Assembly: GCA_031216915.1 (NCBI GenBank) | Contig: CM062297.1 | Span: 539,112,971-539,176,970 of the forward strand | DNA length: 64,000 nt | Origin: Pictodentalium vernedei | Taxonomy: Eukaryota > Mollusca > Scaphopoda > Dentaliida > Dentaliidae | Direction of reading: 5' to 3' | Shown here: one piece after another, positions 1 through 11,173 of the stretch | How the letters are laid out: each line of letters begins with the position of its first letter | Position numbering within the stretch: the stretch's first letter is position 1 | Position numbers and translations under genes: made by a program | Notes under the pieces: model-generated | The model's database searches: none | What the model was told of the DNA's origin: nothing | The model's input: only the letters and a program-made list of their open reading frames with translations

Positions 1-1110
1 GTGAAAGATTATTGCCAAAAGAATTGTTAGACACTGTAGGGAGTTTTCTATCTGCTCTGCATTTGATTTCACCTAAAAACCTACCAGCTCTATATGCAAT
101 CATATTTCACGGCTGCCTAAAAACAAGCGCAATAGTGAATCTCTCGATTTCTGGAAATCGAAAAATCTAGAGGGAGGGGGTAGGACGGGTAGGATCTGCT
201 TAGCCCTAACTTGGACATTAACCATACAGCATTCACACCAATGTGAAAGAGTATTGCTGATAGAATTGTTAGACACTGTAGGGAGTTTTCTATCGGCTAT
301 GCACTTAATATAGCCTAAAACCCTACCAGCTCTATATGCAATCTTATTTCACTGCTGCCTAAAAATGCACAAATCGAAAAATCTAGATGGAGGGGGTTGG
401 ATGGGTACGATCTGTTCAACAGGTTTGCTATTTAGCCCTAACTTGGACGTTAACCATACAGCATTCACGCCAATGTGAAAGAGTATTGTCGAAAGAATTG
501 TTAGACACTGTAGGGAGTTTTCTATTGGCTATGCACTTAATATAGCCTAAAAACCTACCAGCTCTATATGCAATCTTATTTCTCCGCTGCCTAAAAAACG
601 AGCGCAATAGGTGAATCTCTCGATTTCTGGAAATCGAAAAATCTAGAGGGAGGGGGTAGGCGGGTACGATCTGTTCAACAGGTTTGGTATTTAGCCCTAA
701 CTTGGAAATTAGCCAAATAGCATTCACGTCAGTGTGAAAGAGTATTGCCGAAAGAATTGTTAGACTCTGTGGGGAGTTTTCTATCGGCTATGCACTTAAT
801 ATAGCCTAAAAACCTACCAGCTCTATATGCAATCTTATTTCGCCGCTGCCTGAAAACAAGTGCAATAGGTGAATCTCTCGATTTCTGGAAATCGAAAAAT
901 CTAGAGGGAGGGGGTAGGACGGGTAGGATCTGCTTAGCCCTAACTTGGACATTAACCATACAGCATTCACACCAATGTGAAAGAGTATTGCCGAAAGAAT
1001 TGTTAGACACTGTAGGGAGTTTTCTATCGGCTATGCACTTAATTTAGCCTAAAAACCTACCAGCTCTATATGCAGTCTTATTTCACCGCTACCTAAAAAA
1101 ACAAAAATCG
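1..1110. repeat. Tandem satellite, ~243 bp unit, about 4.5 copies
   Basis: Units begin with GTGAAAG at 1, 243, 475, 734 and 977, so spacing is 232-259 bp. Each unit carries the same landmarks: ATTGTTAGACACTGTAGGGA, a CCTACCAGCTCTATATGCA block, an ATTTCTGGAAAT dyad and a G-rich stretch (GGGAGGGGGTAGG). Units differ by indels, for example loss of the dyad in the 243 unit. The array is open at the left window edge, so its true size is unknown. The reverse-strand open frames across it are repeats of each other and are not credible genes. Confidence 0.93.
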
Positions 1111-1119
1111 AAAAATCTT

Positions 1120-1665
1120 GTTTCACTTGTTTTTTTTTGTTCCCATCCCAGAAATCCGCACTAGTTGGTCATCGTTGTCTAGATGTTTCAATCGACCATT
1201 GGCAAACATCGAAATTTGATTGATTCTAGTTTTTTTTCAAAATCTTAATTTTTTATATTTTCTACAATTTTATATTTTTTGCTGTCCTGGAATCCACACT
1301 AGTTGGTCATCGTGGTCTAGATGGTTCAATCGACCGTTGGCAAACTTTTAGGATTGATTTTCCTAGTCCAGAATCTCCAATCGTTTTTCGTGACTGGATC
1401 GCACCCACTGCCATCTAGAACTTGATCGTGAATGTAGGTGGTCCACAATCCCCAAAGCGTTTTGTCGCCGTTCGCCAACGATCGATCGAAAGATCTAACC
1501 CACGATGGTGAACGTTGAGAAGATTTTAGGTCGATTTCTTCGATTTTCGTAGATGTTTCCTTCTGAGCAAATTCTACTGAATGCGCACTCAATCGCCAAC
1601 GGCTGTTTGAACCGTCTAGACCACGATAAGCTACTTGTGGGGATTCTGGACCAGATGTACAAAAA
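1120..1665. repeat. Direct and inverted repeat block
   Basis: A segment with ACTAGTTGGTCATCG and TCTAGATG occurs directly at about 1150-1215 and 1288-1350. A diverged inverted copy lies at about 1590-1660, where CCGTCTAGACCACGATAAG is the reverse complement of the TCGTGGTCTAGATGG region. The arms enclose about 250 bp, so the block could fold back. There is no transposase and no clear target duplication. Confidence 0.65.
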
Positions 1666-1745
1666 CATGTTTGTACATGTATGTGTACATTTTAACACTG
1701 AACTCTATGGGTACATGTACGCGTACATGTACATGTACATGTACA
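1664..1745. repeat. GTACAT/ATGTAC palindromic microsatellite
   Basis: Runs of the self-complementary hexamer (GTACAT and its dimer ACATGTAC) at 1664-1690 and 1708-1745, separated by ordinary sequence. Every repeat is its own reverse complement, so the stretch can extrude hairpins on either strand. Confidence 0.85.
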
Positions 1746-1789
1746 AGAGAAAAAAGTGGTCCAGTATCCCCAGATTATACCTACTGTTG

Positions 1790-2360
1790 TGTACTAAGGC
1801 ATACTGCATGGCAATGGTGCACTTGCATTCAGCCGCTGCCAACCCTGTTTGTGCTGAGCTAGTATATTTTGGAGTCTGACAATTGTGGGGTGGGATGGAT
1901 GGTGGGGACACTGTACTGAGACATACTGCATGATGATGGTGCACTTGCATTCGACCGCTGCTAACCCTGCTTGAGCTGAGTTACTGTGTTGTGAAGAAGG
2001 ACAGTTGGGAGTGGGGGAGGGGGAAGAAACACTGCATACTAAGGCATACTGCATGAGGATGGTGTACTTGCATTCAACCACTACCAACCCTGTTCCTGCT
2101 GAGTTAGTATGTTGTGGGGTGTGACAGTTGGGGGAAGGGTGTGGGGGATTTTTGTGTACTAAGGCTTATCACATGTCGATAGTATACTTTCCTTCAACTG
2201 CTGCTTGTGCAGAGTTCATATATTGTTGAATCTGCCAGTTGCTTGCTGCAGCTTGGTGGTTCTCTCCCAGTTAATCTGGCTTCTTCCACTTGTAAAACTG
2301 TCCGGCATGATGTGACCCAGGTTGTTGAAAGTGTCATTAGACCCCAATAAAACAAAACAA
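1790..2360 (+). repeat. Satellite made of four SINE-body units plus a SINE tail
   Basis: Units start near 1790, 1912, 2033 and 2153 (about 121 bp). Each reads (G)TACTAAGGCATACTGCATG, GGTGCACTTGCATTC, CTAACCCTG, GCTGAGTTAGT and GACAGTTG. These landmarks match, in order, the middle of the tRNA-derived SINEs at 5920-6277 and 19820-20178. From about 2230 the sequence continues once into the SINE 3' part (GGTGGTTCTCTCCCAGTTA, TCTGGCTTCTTCCACT, GTAAAACTGTCCGG) and stops at an A-rich tail near 2355. No tRNA-like head is present. The internal body of one SINE appears to have been amplified in tandem. Confidence 0.8.
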
Positions 2361-3438
2361 TCCCACAGTCATACTCCAATGTACAGAAAGATAATTCATT
2401 TGAATTTTTATAATTTAATTCAGAGTGTTTGCTTGCATTATAATGTGCCCTTTGCCTGCTGAAGTCGCCTTTTATATCACTGCAGTCATATCAACTAATG
2501 TGCACACTGCAGTTTTTTAATTTTCAACACAGTCCAATACACATGGTTTCGAATACTGAAGAGAAAAACTAGTGTGAACAAACAACATGAATACCACAAA
2601 CTAAAAATCCACCTGCAGCAAATACTGTTGCTCCACTGGACACATCCACATTTTTTAGCTCACCTGACTAAAAGTCGAGGGTGAGCTATAGTCATCACTT
2701 CATTAACTTTCACATTTCAGTCTTAACAACTACCGGCCCAAACCTAACCAAACAAATTTGTTAGTATAGAAGTTGCCATGTCAAATTGATTGAGAGCAGT
2801 GCCTGAAAAGCCCTAAATTCTTCAAAACTCTTCTCCTGAACCACCAATTACAGTGCTTTGAAATTTAATAAGCAGCTTTCTTATAAGCTCAAGGTTTAAG
2901 TTTGCTCAAAGAAAGTTTCTCGACCTCATTTGGGCTCATGCTGGGAGGAGCAAAACTGTCCTTGAATTATGCACACATGTACAAGGTGACACTTCCTTTT
3001 TGCATTAAACTTCTAATCCCCTCAACATTAATTCCTTTATTCCTTGTACACATTTTGATCCAGGTGAGTGTTTTAGACTCACTTGCACTTCTGGCTTTAT
3101 TTGACAAATGGGTGGGACAATGTAAATACATTCATATGTAAGGAAAATTATTCATTGAGTTATGAAAAACTAATCTTGACCAATCATATGCAAGCAAATT
3201 GGACATCATTTAAAGAAAATATATCCATTATGAAATACTTTATGTGAATAGTCAATACACGTGAACATGGCACACAGTGTCAGAGAAATAACGGACGCAT
3301 ATTATGCTGGGCAATTTGCTCCAGCATAACACTCGTTCGTTGCTCCAGCAATTCCATATTCGATGCTATGTTCACCCCCGTTCTATGCCTTTTTGGCTCC
3401 GGAAGGTGATCTGACACAGACAAATTTGTTGCAAAGTA
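2361..3438. other. No gene seen; one hairpin-headed repeat fragment
   Basis: AT-rich sequence without a convincing open frame. At 2656-2697 a hairpin-type head (TTAGCTCACCTGACT, short loop, GGGTGAGCTATAG) followed by TCATCACTTC matches the start of the hairpin-ended element class seen elsewhere in the window, but no core array or second end is recognisable. Confidence 0.5.
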
Positions 3439-3535
3439 TAACAAGCACAGGCAAAGTTTCAACCAATGGACCTCTGGGTTAAACCCAGAGGTTTAACCCG
3501 GAGGTCCATTGGCTGAAACATTGCTTGTATTTTCT
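3438..3535. repeat. Fold-back hairpin, ~29-nt near-perfect inner arms
   Basis: GTTTCAACCAATGGACCTC on the left pairs with GAGGTCCATTGGCTGAAAC on the right. The arms continue inward through GGGTTAAAC/GTTTAACCC to a 6-nt loop (CCAGAG). Weaker pairing continues outward through ACAAGC/GCTTGT. Only two mismatches were seen in the inner 29 positions. It could be a small fold-back MITE or the template of a structured RNA; sequence alone does not decide. Confidence 0.85.
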
Positions 3536-4255
3536 GTCCATATGTATAAAATTTGAAAGTTATAGTTTGAGTGATAACTTCACTCTATGGGTGATTTAGT
3601 TACAATCCACTCTCCACATACTGTACCTTAAAATGATATTAGTTATCTACCCATCAGGCTGAAACAAAATGGCCCCCACAAATCATAAATGACCCTCCTG
3701 GGGTCATTTTATGTGAACCCCATGGCCCTCCTGTGGTGATTTGAAGTGAACCATAATGGCCCTCCAGCAATTTTCGAAATAACAAGCCTGCACCTGTTGA
3801 AATTTCTTAGAATTATGATTTTGTTTTTTGATGGAAATTTGTGGTATCAAGTGATTTGGGCATGCCAGTCGAACATGGAAACCAACTTCAATAAAAACTT
3901 CAATAAAAAATGCAGACAGCGTTGTCCTTTTCCAAAATGCAATCCTATCGCTGCATTTGAAAGTGTTTTGAATGTTCAACTTTGTTATTGAATATCTGAA
4001 GCACATTTGGTCACAAGTTGTTCTTGTCAAATATTTTTTATTATCAGTTCTGGTACAATACTATAGCAGACTTCCAGGAACCAGCAGTGCCTGCTGTCAA
4101 CTCAATGAGCTGATTACATATGTGTTTCGTGTTCTATACATCTCAACCTTCATTTTGATGTATAAAATTGTGTCCATTTAATTTGAATTTAAGGAATATC
4201 AGAGGTGGGAATTTAAATAAACAAAATTCTATTACTTATATACCACATTAATGAA
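3536..4255. other. No gene seen
   Basis: AT-rich intergenic sequence. Short direct repeats of GGCCCTCCTG/GACCCTCCTG with TGAAGTGAACC lie at about 3665-3765. Short open frames on both strands overlap each other and show no recognisable domain. Confidence 0.5.
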
Positions 4256-4269
4256 TTAGATGCATCTGA

Positions 4270-4497
4270 CCAAATAACTGAAAAAATGAGGCAGGTGAAA
4301 ACAATTACTTTTCACAAAATTTCACCATATCATAAATTGAACAATATCATGTGACCCCTCACTGGAACAAGCTCATTAAGCTTGTTCCAATGACAGGCCA
4401 CATGATATGATTTTACTGAAATTTTTTTTTAAATTTGAAAAAAAAATATTTAAAATAATGAATTTTGATATCATGTGCATTGGGTAAAGGGTTGAAT
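4270..4497 (+). mobile_element. MITE-like element with central palindrome, right end only
   Basis: A central dyad (GTGACCCCTCACTGGAACAAG against CTTGTTCCAATGACAGGCCAC, about 4350-4402) sits in AT-rich arms that repeat ATATCATG. The right end reads TTGGGTAAAGGGTT, matching the right ends at 9811-9828 and 19787-19801, but the final TTAA has become TTGA. No left terminal repeat is visible, so this is a degraded or 5'-truncated copy. Confidence 0.65.
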
Positions 4498-5733
4498 GAT
4501 AAAAATGAAGTGAATTTAAATGATTATGTCAAATAAAACTAACTGCTCTCATGACTAACAAACAAAGAGGATCTTCACCCTCACATCACTTCTCTGATAA
4601 ACACTCTGTTCAGGACAGTTAAATTTTCATTCTAAAATTCATTTATTCTTTCCACTTTTCCTTCAAAACATTGCTGTGGTTTTTTTTTGCCCCAATAATG
4701 CATTTGAATGGGATGATGCATTCTACCTCATTCCAATAAGATTTTAACTGTGCAAATATTACAAATGTATTTCACTCTCTTTGTTTGGTTTAAAAAATGA
4801 AGAGTAAGAAATCACTCAAAATGGCTGAATGCATAAGATAAGATAAGATAATTTATTTTTACATAGATGATTGCAATTGCAATAATGGTCACAAATACAT
4901 GTAATTCATAAGTTTAGTGAACAGTATACTGTAGGGGATGGCATAGCCAGATTGGCTGTCTACCTGCCACCCCCTGGAAAGGTGTGTAGTAGTTGCAAAC
5001 AGACTGTGACCAAATGTACTTACTCAACAAACAAAAAATCAAAAAAGGGGTGTGACGCTAAGTTGGAGTGGAGCTCGAGTAATTTCATTGTGAAGATGTA
5101 ATAGTAGAATGTTTTCCAGCACAGAAAAGCCAGAGGGAGATTGGTGGGCAGGAGTTTATACACTGGTACTAAACAAGCTGCTCTGTTAACTACTCCATTA
5201 CTCGTCGTTAAGGCCCTTCAAGTACTTCATGACTCTTTGGGAGTGATAGAAGTGTAAGACTGCGTGAGCTGTGTGTTCTTGTCTGCCAGCGAATTCAGGG
5301 GATATCATGCAGGGGTTGTTGAATGAATGCTTGCGTCTTTCTTGTGCTTGAATAACGTACTGAGCACTAGCAGTAATGTATTTCAAAAATCTCTATGAAA
5401 TTAACCCCTTTGACAGATAGCTACTAGGAGCTTTGTGTTCTTTGCATTAACAGTATCGTTGTGTCGATATTACTGATAACAGACTCCTATTGGGGGCGTT
5501 GAACGTATTCTTTGGTGTACTTGTTGGACAGTCGGAGTGTGCAGCAAGTTTGGCCAGGACGAGTGTTCCAGATAAAAGCAGAGTAGAGGGTACATCGGTT
5601 CCATTATATAAACATCTATTGTACTTATGTACTTATTCCTGTTTACAAGTTTACTACGAACAATCCGGACAAAATGGATTGTCACAATTGACAAAAGTGG
5701 AGTAAGATGAAAGAAACTTGGAAATTAAGTTTT
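4498..5733. other. No gene seen; short GATA run
   Basis: AT-rich sequence. A (GATAA)n run lies at about 4837-4852 followed by TTTATTTTTACATAGATG. The sequence between 5200 and 5700 is more balanced in composition, but its open frames are short and overlapping. Confidence 0.45.
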
Positions 5734-5909
5734 TAGCTCACCAAAGGGAGCTTAACTTATCACTTGTTGTCTGTCGTCGTGAACATTTTTCAAATGACTT
5801 CTCCTCTGAAACCACTGGTCCAATTTTCACGAAATTTCATGTGGATGTTCATTACTATATGGCAATTCATGTTTTTCAAATGAAATGGCCACGTCCCTTG
5901 GTGGCTATG

Positions 5910-6287
5910 TATGGGGCATTTGTGGCGCAGTGGCTCAGTTGGTAGAGGTGCTGGCTGCAAGCCGAGAGGTCCTCGGTTCGAATCCCGCCTGCGGCAACTG
6001 CATTATCTCCTTGGGCAAGACACTTCACCCTCATTGCCCACATTGGGGCACAGTGGCACTGTGTACTAAGGCATACAACGATGGTGCACCTGTCTTCAAC
6101 CAATGCTAACCCTGCTTGTGTGGAGTTGGTGTGTTGGGGAGCTGACAGTTGCTCGTCGTTGCTCGGTGGTTCTCTCCGGGTACTCCGGCTTCCTCCACCC
6201 GTAAAACTGTCACGGTCATGGTTAGCCATTGTGCAGAAATATGTGACCTTAAACACCAATAAATAAATAAATAATAATATGGGGCAT
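5910..6287 (+). mobile_element. tRNA-derived SINE, full length, with 10-bp target duplication
   Basis: The target duplication TATGGGGCAT occurs at 5910-5919 and 6278-6287. The head has pol III box A (TGGCTCAGTTGGTAGAG, about 5931-5947) and box B (GGTTCGAATCC, 5975-5985). The body contains GTACTAAGGCATAC and the tail domain GGTGGTTCTCTCCGGGTACT. It ends in (AATA)n after GTGACCTTAAACACC. The element is intact enough to be transcribed in principle but has no coding capacity. It lies inside family A; the matching uninterrupted sequence is at about 19440-19500. Confidence 0.93.
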
Positions 6288-6299
6288 AAGTCGGATAGC

Positions 6300-7272
6300 T
6301 CCATATGAATTATAGAAAAAGTATTAAAAAATCTTCTCCAGATCCAGCAGGCAGAATCTTTTGATATTTGGTATGCAACATTGTGGGGTGGATCTGATTC
6401 AAGTTTGTTCAAATCGGCCCCCTGGATTCATATTTGGGCTCACTATAGAAGCCCAAATTCGAACTAAGTGCATTTCAGGCAAATTTCTTAAATCTTTTTC
6501 TCAAGATACAGCAGGCAGAATCTTTTGATATTTGGTATGCAACATTGTGGGGTGGATCTGATCCAAGTTTGTTCAAATCGGGCCCCTAGATTCATATTTG
6601 GGCTCAGTATAGAAGCTCAAATTCAGACTTAGTGCATTTCAGGCAAATTTCTTTGAAAATCTTCTTCTCAAGATCCAGCAGTCGGAATGTTTTGATATTT
6701 GGTATGTAGCATCCTTAGGGGGTGAGATTCAAGTTTGTTCAAGCCATGTCCCTAGGTCCGTATTTGGGCTCACTGTGGGAGCCTGAATGATAACTTAGTT
6801 CAAAATGAGGAATTTTCTTTAAAAATCTTCTTCTTCAGATCCAGCAGTCGGAATGTTTTGATATTTGGATGCAACATCCTTAGGGGGGTGAGATTCAAGT
6901 TTGTAAAAGGCATGTCCCTAGGTCCATATTTGGGCTCACTGTGGGAGCTTGAATTGTAACTTAGTAAATTAGTTTCGAAATGAGGAATTTTCCTTCAAAA
7001 ATCTTCTTCAGATCCATCCAAGAGTCGGAATGTTTTGATATGTTGTGTGCAGCATCCTTAGGGGGTGAGATTCAAGTTTGTTAAAGCTAAGTCCTTGGGT
7101 CCATATTTGGGCTCCCTGCAATTTAAGAAAAATTCTTTAAAAATCTTCTTCTCCAGAACCATTGGGCAGAATCATTTGATATTCTGTACTCAACATCTTG
7201 GTATGGGTCTGATTGAAGTTTGTTCAAATCGAGTCCCTTGATCAATATTGGGGCTCCCTATAGGGGCATGAA
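6300..7272 (+). repeat. Core array of family A, first part, ~165 bp units
   Basis: About six units. Each contains CAGAATCTTTTGATATTTGG or a close variant, GATTCAAGTTTGTTCAA, a CCCTAGATTCATATTTGGG-like block and GGGCTCACTATAG. Variants such as GTCGGAATGTTTTGATAT define a sub-family in the middle units. The array resumes after the nested family B element. Confidence 0.88.
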
Positions 7273-7276
7273 TTTT

Positions 7277-8727
7277 TAGCTCAACTTGACAAAGTCAAGC
7301 TGAGCTATTGCCACCACTTCTCATCCGTTGGCGTATGTACGTACGTTAGTATGTTAGTACGTTAGTATGTACGTCCACAATTTCCTTTGGCACACCTCAC
7401 AGGTCGCATTTATGATCAGATCACTTTGAAACCTGGTATGCTTGTTTGGGGGTGACCTCTAGATGGGAGCTATCGATTTTCTTCAATTTCCATCAAAAAA
7501 TGTTGCCGCGGCCAACGTTCTTGGAACTTAAATTAGTCAGACCACAATATTTACCTTTGGCACACCCTATAGGGCACATTTATGATTGGATTGCTTTGAA
7601 ACCTGGTATGCTTATTTAGGGTGACCTCTAGATGGGAGCTATCGATTTTTTTCCTCTTCTGTCAAAAAATGTTGCCACGGCCAACATTCTTAAAACTTAG
7701 TTTTTAGTCAGACCTCAATATTTCCCTTTGGCAGACCTAACAGGGCACATTTATGATTGGATTGCTTTGAAACCTGGTATGCTTGTTTGGGGAGACATTT
7801 GGATGGGAGCTATCGATTTTCTTTAATTTCTGTTGAAAATGTTGCCGCTGCCAATGTTTTTAGAACTTAGTTTAGTCAGACCTCAATATTTCCCTTTGGC
7901 ACACCCTACAAAGTCAAGCTGAGCTATTGTCATCACTTCTCGTCCGTCGGCATTCATACATACGTTAGTATGTACATCCATAATTTCCTATGGCACACCT
8001 CACAGGTCGCATTTATTTTCATTTCCTTTAAAAAATTATTGTCATTTTCACCAGCCTTTGAACTTACTGCATTTGTATAGCAACTTATCCCCTTTGCCCT
8101 CTCTGCAGGGTATATTTATGAATTTCCATAAAAAAGAGAAAAAAACATTGCCACAAGCAATGACATTCAAACTTAGTGCATTTGTTCATTGACATCTTCC
8201 TTTGGCATGTCTCAGAGGGTGCATTCATTATCAGGCTGTTTTGAAACTTTATATGCTTATGCAGGATGACAAAGATAGGAGCTACCGATTTTCTTTTCAT
8301 TTCCATTAAAAACTGTTGCTGTTAGCAACAGCCCTTTGAATTTATTGCATTTGTGCATCAACAATCCTCTTTGACATGGCCTACAGGCCACATTTATTAG
8401 GATTTTTTTGACTTTGTGTGCTCATTGGGCGAGACCTTTAGATAAGAGCTATTGATTAGCATTCATTTCTGTGAAAAAAGTTGCCATTTACAATAACCTC
8501 TGAACGTACTGTATTTGTGTATCAACATTCTTCCTTTAGCCAGTCTTACAGTTTACATTTATAAATTCAAGGATTACTCTTGACGTTGGCCACACACAAT
8601 GCTGTTATATTGAAATTTCACCAAATAACATTGGTACCAATGATCTTCAATTTTGCCATTTCACTTATAACTTACCAAGTTCAAGTTTGTCAAGTTGAGC
8701 TACAGTGTCATTGACATTTTCATTCCT
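7277..8727 (+). mobile_element. Family B hairpin-ended element nested in family A
   Basis: It starts with the hairpin TAGCTCAACTTGAC-AAA-GTCAAGCTGAGCTA (one mismatch). TAGCTCAACTTGACAAA (7277-7293) recurs as a perfect 17-bp inverted copy at 8686-8702. A small 3' hairpin (TGTC-ATT-GACA, about 8706-8716) follows. The core is about eight diverged units of ~165-175 bp with TTCCTTTGGCACACC, GCATTTATGATC, TTTGAAACCTGGTATGCTT and GGGAGCTATCGATTTTC. The left flank (GAATTTTTA) and right flank (TTAGTGCAATTT) rejoin to the family A unit, giving the insertion boundaries within a few bases. No coding capacity. Confidence 0.83.
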
Positions 8728-9470
8728 TAGTGCAATTTAAGGAAGAATCTTCTTCTCCAGAACCTGCAGGCAGAATCTTTTGATATTTGGTATACAGCAT
8801 ATTGGTATGGGTCTGATTCAAGTTTGTTCAAATCGAGTCCCTTGATCAATTTTGGGGCTCACTATGGGGACCTGAATTTTTACTTAGTGCAATTTAAGAA
8901 AAAAAATTTAAAAATCTTTTTCTCCAGAACCAATGGGCAGGATCTTTTGATATTTGGTATGGGTCTGATTCAAGTTTGTTCAAATTGAGTCCCGCGATCA
9001 ATATTGGGGCTCACTGAAGGGGTGTAAATTTTTACTTAGTGCAATTTAAAAAAATTTCTTTAAACATCTTTTTTTCCGGAACCGATCTCGGAATCTTTTG
9101 ATATTTGGTATACAGCATCTTGGTATGGGTTTGATTCAAGTTTGTTCAAATTGAATTCCCCGTTCAATATTGGGGATCACTATGGGGGTGTGAATTTTTA
9201 CTTAGTGCAATTTAAGAAAAAATCTTTAACAATCTTCTTCACCAGAACCAGTGGGGAAAATCTTTAGATATTTGGTATGCAGCATCTTGGTATGGGTTGG
9301 ATTCACGCTTGTTCAAATTGAGTCTTTTGATCAATATTGGGGCTCACTATGGGGGTGTGAATGTTTACTTTGTGCAATTCAAGGAAAATTCTTTAAAAAT
9401 CTTCTTCAGAAACATCATGCAGAATCTTTTGATATTTGATCAGCAGCATTGTCCCATTCAGTCCTGTTGA
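8728..9470 (+). repeat. Core array of family A, second part
   Basis: Five units at roughly 8745, 8910, 9065, 9235 and 9400 with TTAGTGCAATTTAAG, TCTTCTTCTCCAGAACC, TTTTGATATTTGGTAT and TTGGGGCTCACTATGGGG. They match the units before 7272 and confirm that the sequence between is an insertion. Confidence 0.85.
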
Positions 9471-9597
9471 TGTTTTAGCTCCACAGAGAGTATAGATTTA
9501 CTCTGTAGAACCTTAAGAATAGCTTTTGATAAAATTTGTGTCTTAACAGTATGGAACATTCGGTGAGCGCCTAAGGCCCCCTGGGGCCTCTTGTTTT

Positions 9598-9828
9598 TTA
9601 ACCGTTCACCGAATATGAAAAGCAGATGATACTCACAACAAAAATTCTTGAATAGCTATTATTTTCATTTTTTGTCTCAAAAACAAAGGTTATGACCCCT
9701 CATTGGAACGTTCTCAATGAGCTTGTTCCAATGAGGGGTCATAACCTATGTTTTAGAGACAAAAAATAATGAAAATTAAGTGGCGATTTTTTAAATAGCG
9801 CTGGCCATTACGGTAGGTAAAGGGTTAA
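9598..9828. mobile_element. MITE, TTAA-flanked, central palindrome (piggyBac-like)
   Basis: TTAA at both ends (9598-9601 and 9825-9828). Terminal repeats are CCGTTCACCGAA on the left and, reverse-complemented, CCCTTTACCTACC on the right. A near-perfect central dyad joins TATGACCCCTCATTGGAAC and GTTCCAATGAGGGGTCATA (about 9689-9747). The TTAA duplication and CCC-start termini resemble piggyBac-type non-autonomous elements. That classification is inference from end structure, since there is no open frame. It abuts the right end of family A. Confidence 0.75.
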
Positions 9829-11173
9829 ATAATATAATTATCGTTAATAATGAAAAGTAATAAATAGAGTAAGCTCTTGACTGGACTGGTGACGTGAAAT
9901 AATTTATTCGAGGCGAGGGACTATATTGTAAAACACTCGTGCAAATTCGTGCACTCATGTTTGTACAACGTCTCTCACCTCTCATGAATTATTTCACGTA
10001 GTGACCAGTCCAGCAATCAAGTGATTCCTCTCTATGTCTGCTATGTCTGGTTGGATAAAAGGTAAATATTATTTCCATAGTTCCATGTTCAATACTTTTC
10101 TCATCCATATAAGTGTGCAATTCAGTATTTTGTGGCTTCAATAACAAGTGTTTGTATGATTTGTCTGTTGGTGTCAGTTAAAAATGTGCAAACATTTTAC
10201 ATCCATCTTCTCTCGGAAACCTGATAGGTTTCCTTGCAATTTGTGGACTGTGAAAAAGAACAACATGACTTGCTATGCCCAACAGTTTTATTCAGATCAA
10301 TTTCACCCAAACGCCGAGTGTGGGTACTAAGATGAGAGTAAAGCATAGGAATATGACTCGCTAATATTACTATATGTATATATACATCTATTACACCTGT
10401 GAGTAAAATGGCTCGCTGAGCCGCAGTGAGCATGCAGTGATACGAGAGCTGATCTGACTCGCTGAGTCGCAGCATGCAATAGCACCCCTGTATGAGGAAT
10501 GAGTGCGGTATGTGAGTACGAGGTTTGGGGGAAAACTGGGGGCTCCTGAGAGTGCTGGTACCGCTTCATGCTTGTGAATTATATCCGCACGTGCAATGTA
10601 TCATTGGTATATGTCGTTGAAGTCTGTCAGGGAATTGCTTCATGGGTTGTTCTGCAAACCCGACGGCATCCCCCGACGCATATATTCACGATACATGATG
10701 GTGTTGACCGAACAGCCCCTGAAGGGGGCAGATCAAGAATGCCCAATGCCGCAGCAGACTCAAAGACCCCAGCTTCCGGTGAATACCTGATGGGGGTGGT
10801 GGTGGTGGATGACGAGAACTACATAGGCAGGCAATACAATGCGAAGTGACGCTATGTGGAAAATTGAGCTATAACAAAAGTCTGAGCATGTGACACCACA
10901 GCCCCTAACCATTGGTTGAAAGTATTGGGGATCTAGAGAAATCGATATTGGGAACTGTCCCAGGGTATGCGGGGGATCTGGAGAATCTAGATTCGTAATT
11001 ACCAGGGGAGAACAGACCAGATGAATGGCTATATATATGTATGTGGTCATCTGGAGGTCATGTAGGGAATATTGTGTATACAGTGCTGTATATTCGAAAT
11101 GCTCTGAGATTTCACTATCCACAAATCAATAGTTTTACCTGTAGCACCTAATTGAACAAAGTGTAATTTATAT
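9829..11173. other. No gene seen
   Basis: Unassigned sequence. A diverged direct repeat with CTCGCTGAG and GCAGCATGCA-like words lies at about 10405-10475. The segment 10560-10850 is more GC-balanced than its surroundings, and its longest forward frame (93 codons from a TTG-like start region) has no recognisable domain. The left end of the DIRS element begins at about 11174. Confidence 0.45.

Larger units (their letters stand above)
5734..9594 (+). mobile_element. Family A hairpin-ended (pearl/HINE-like) element, interrupted
   Basis: The left end is TTAGCTCACCAAAGGGAGCT, an imperfect hairpin followed by GTCTGTCGTCGTGAAC. The core is a tandem array of ~165 bp units. The right end has TTCGGTGAGCG (9559-9569), an inverted copy of the family's left-end sequence (a perfect 11-bp match to CGCTCACCGAA in the sister copy near 19269). 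A 3' hairpin GGCCCC-CT-GGGGCC (9575-9588) and TCTTGTTTTT follow. The element encodes nothing recognisable. Subterminal inverted repeats, tandem core and 3' hairpin are the plan of non-autonomous Helentron derivatives and of bivalve pearl elements; that family assignment is inference. It is interrupted by a SINE at 5920-6277 and by a family B element at 7277-8727. Confidence 0.75.

Noticed and set aside
428..1010. Two reverse-strand frames of 93-99 codons
   Set aside because: They are translations of the 243-bp satellite and repeat each other.
5931..5990. tRNA gene call at the SINE heads
   Set aside because: Box A and box B are present, but the acceptor stem does not close and the sequence continues into the SINE body and AATA tail with target duplications.
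5876..6412. 178-codon reverse-strand frame
   Set aside because: It runs through the SINE and the core of family A on the antisense strand; the same peptide pieces appear at every SINE.
10568..10849. 93-codon forward frame
   Set aside because: No domain, no splice context, and an overlapping frame of similar quality in another phase.
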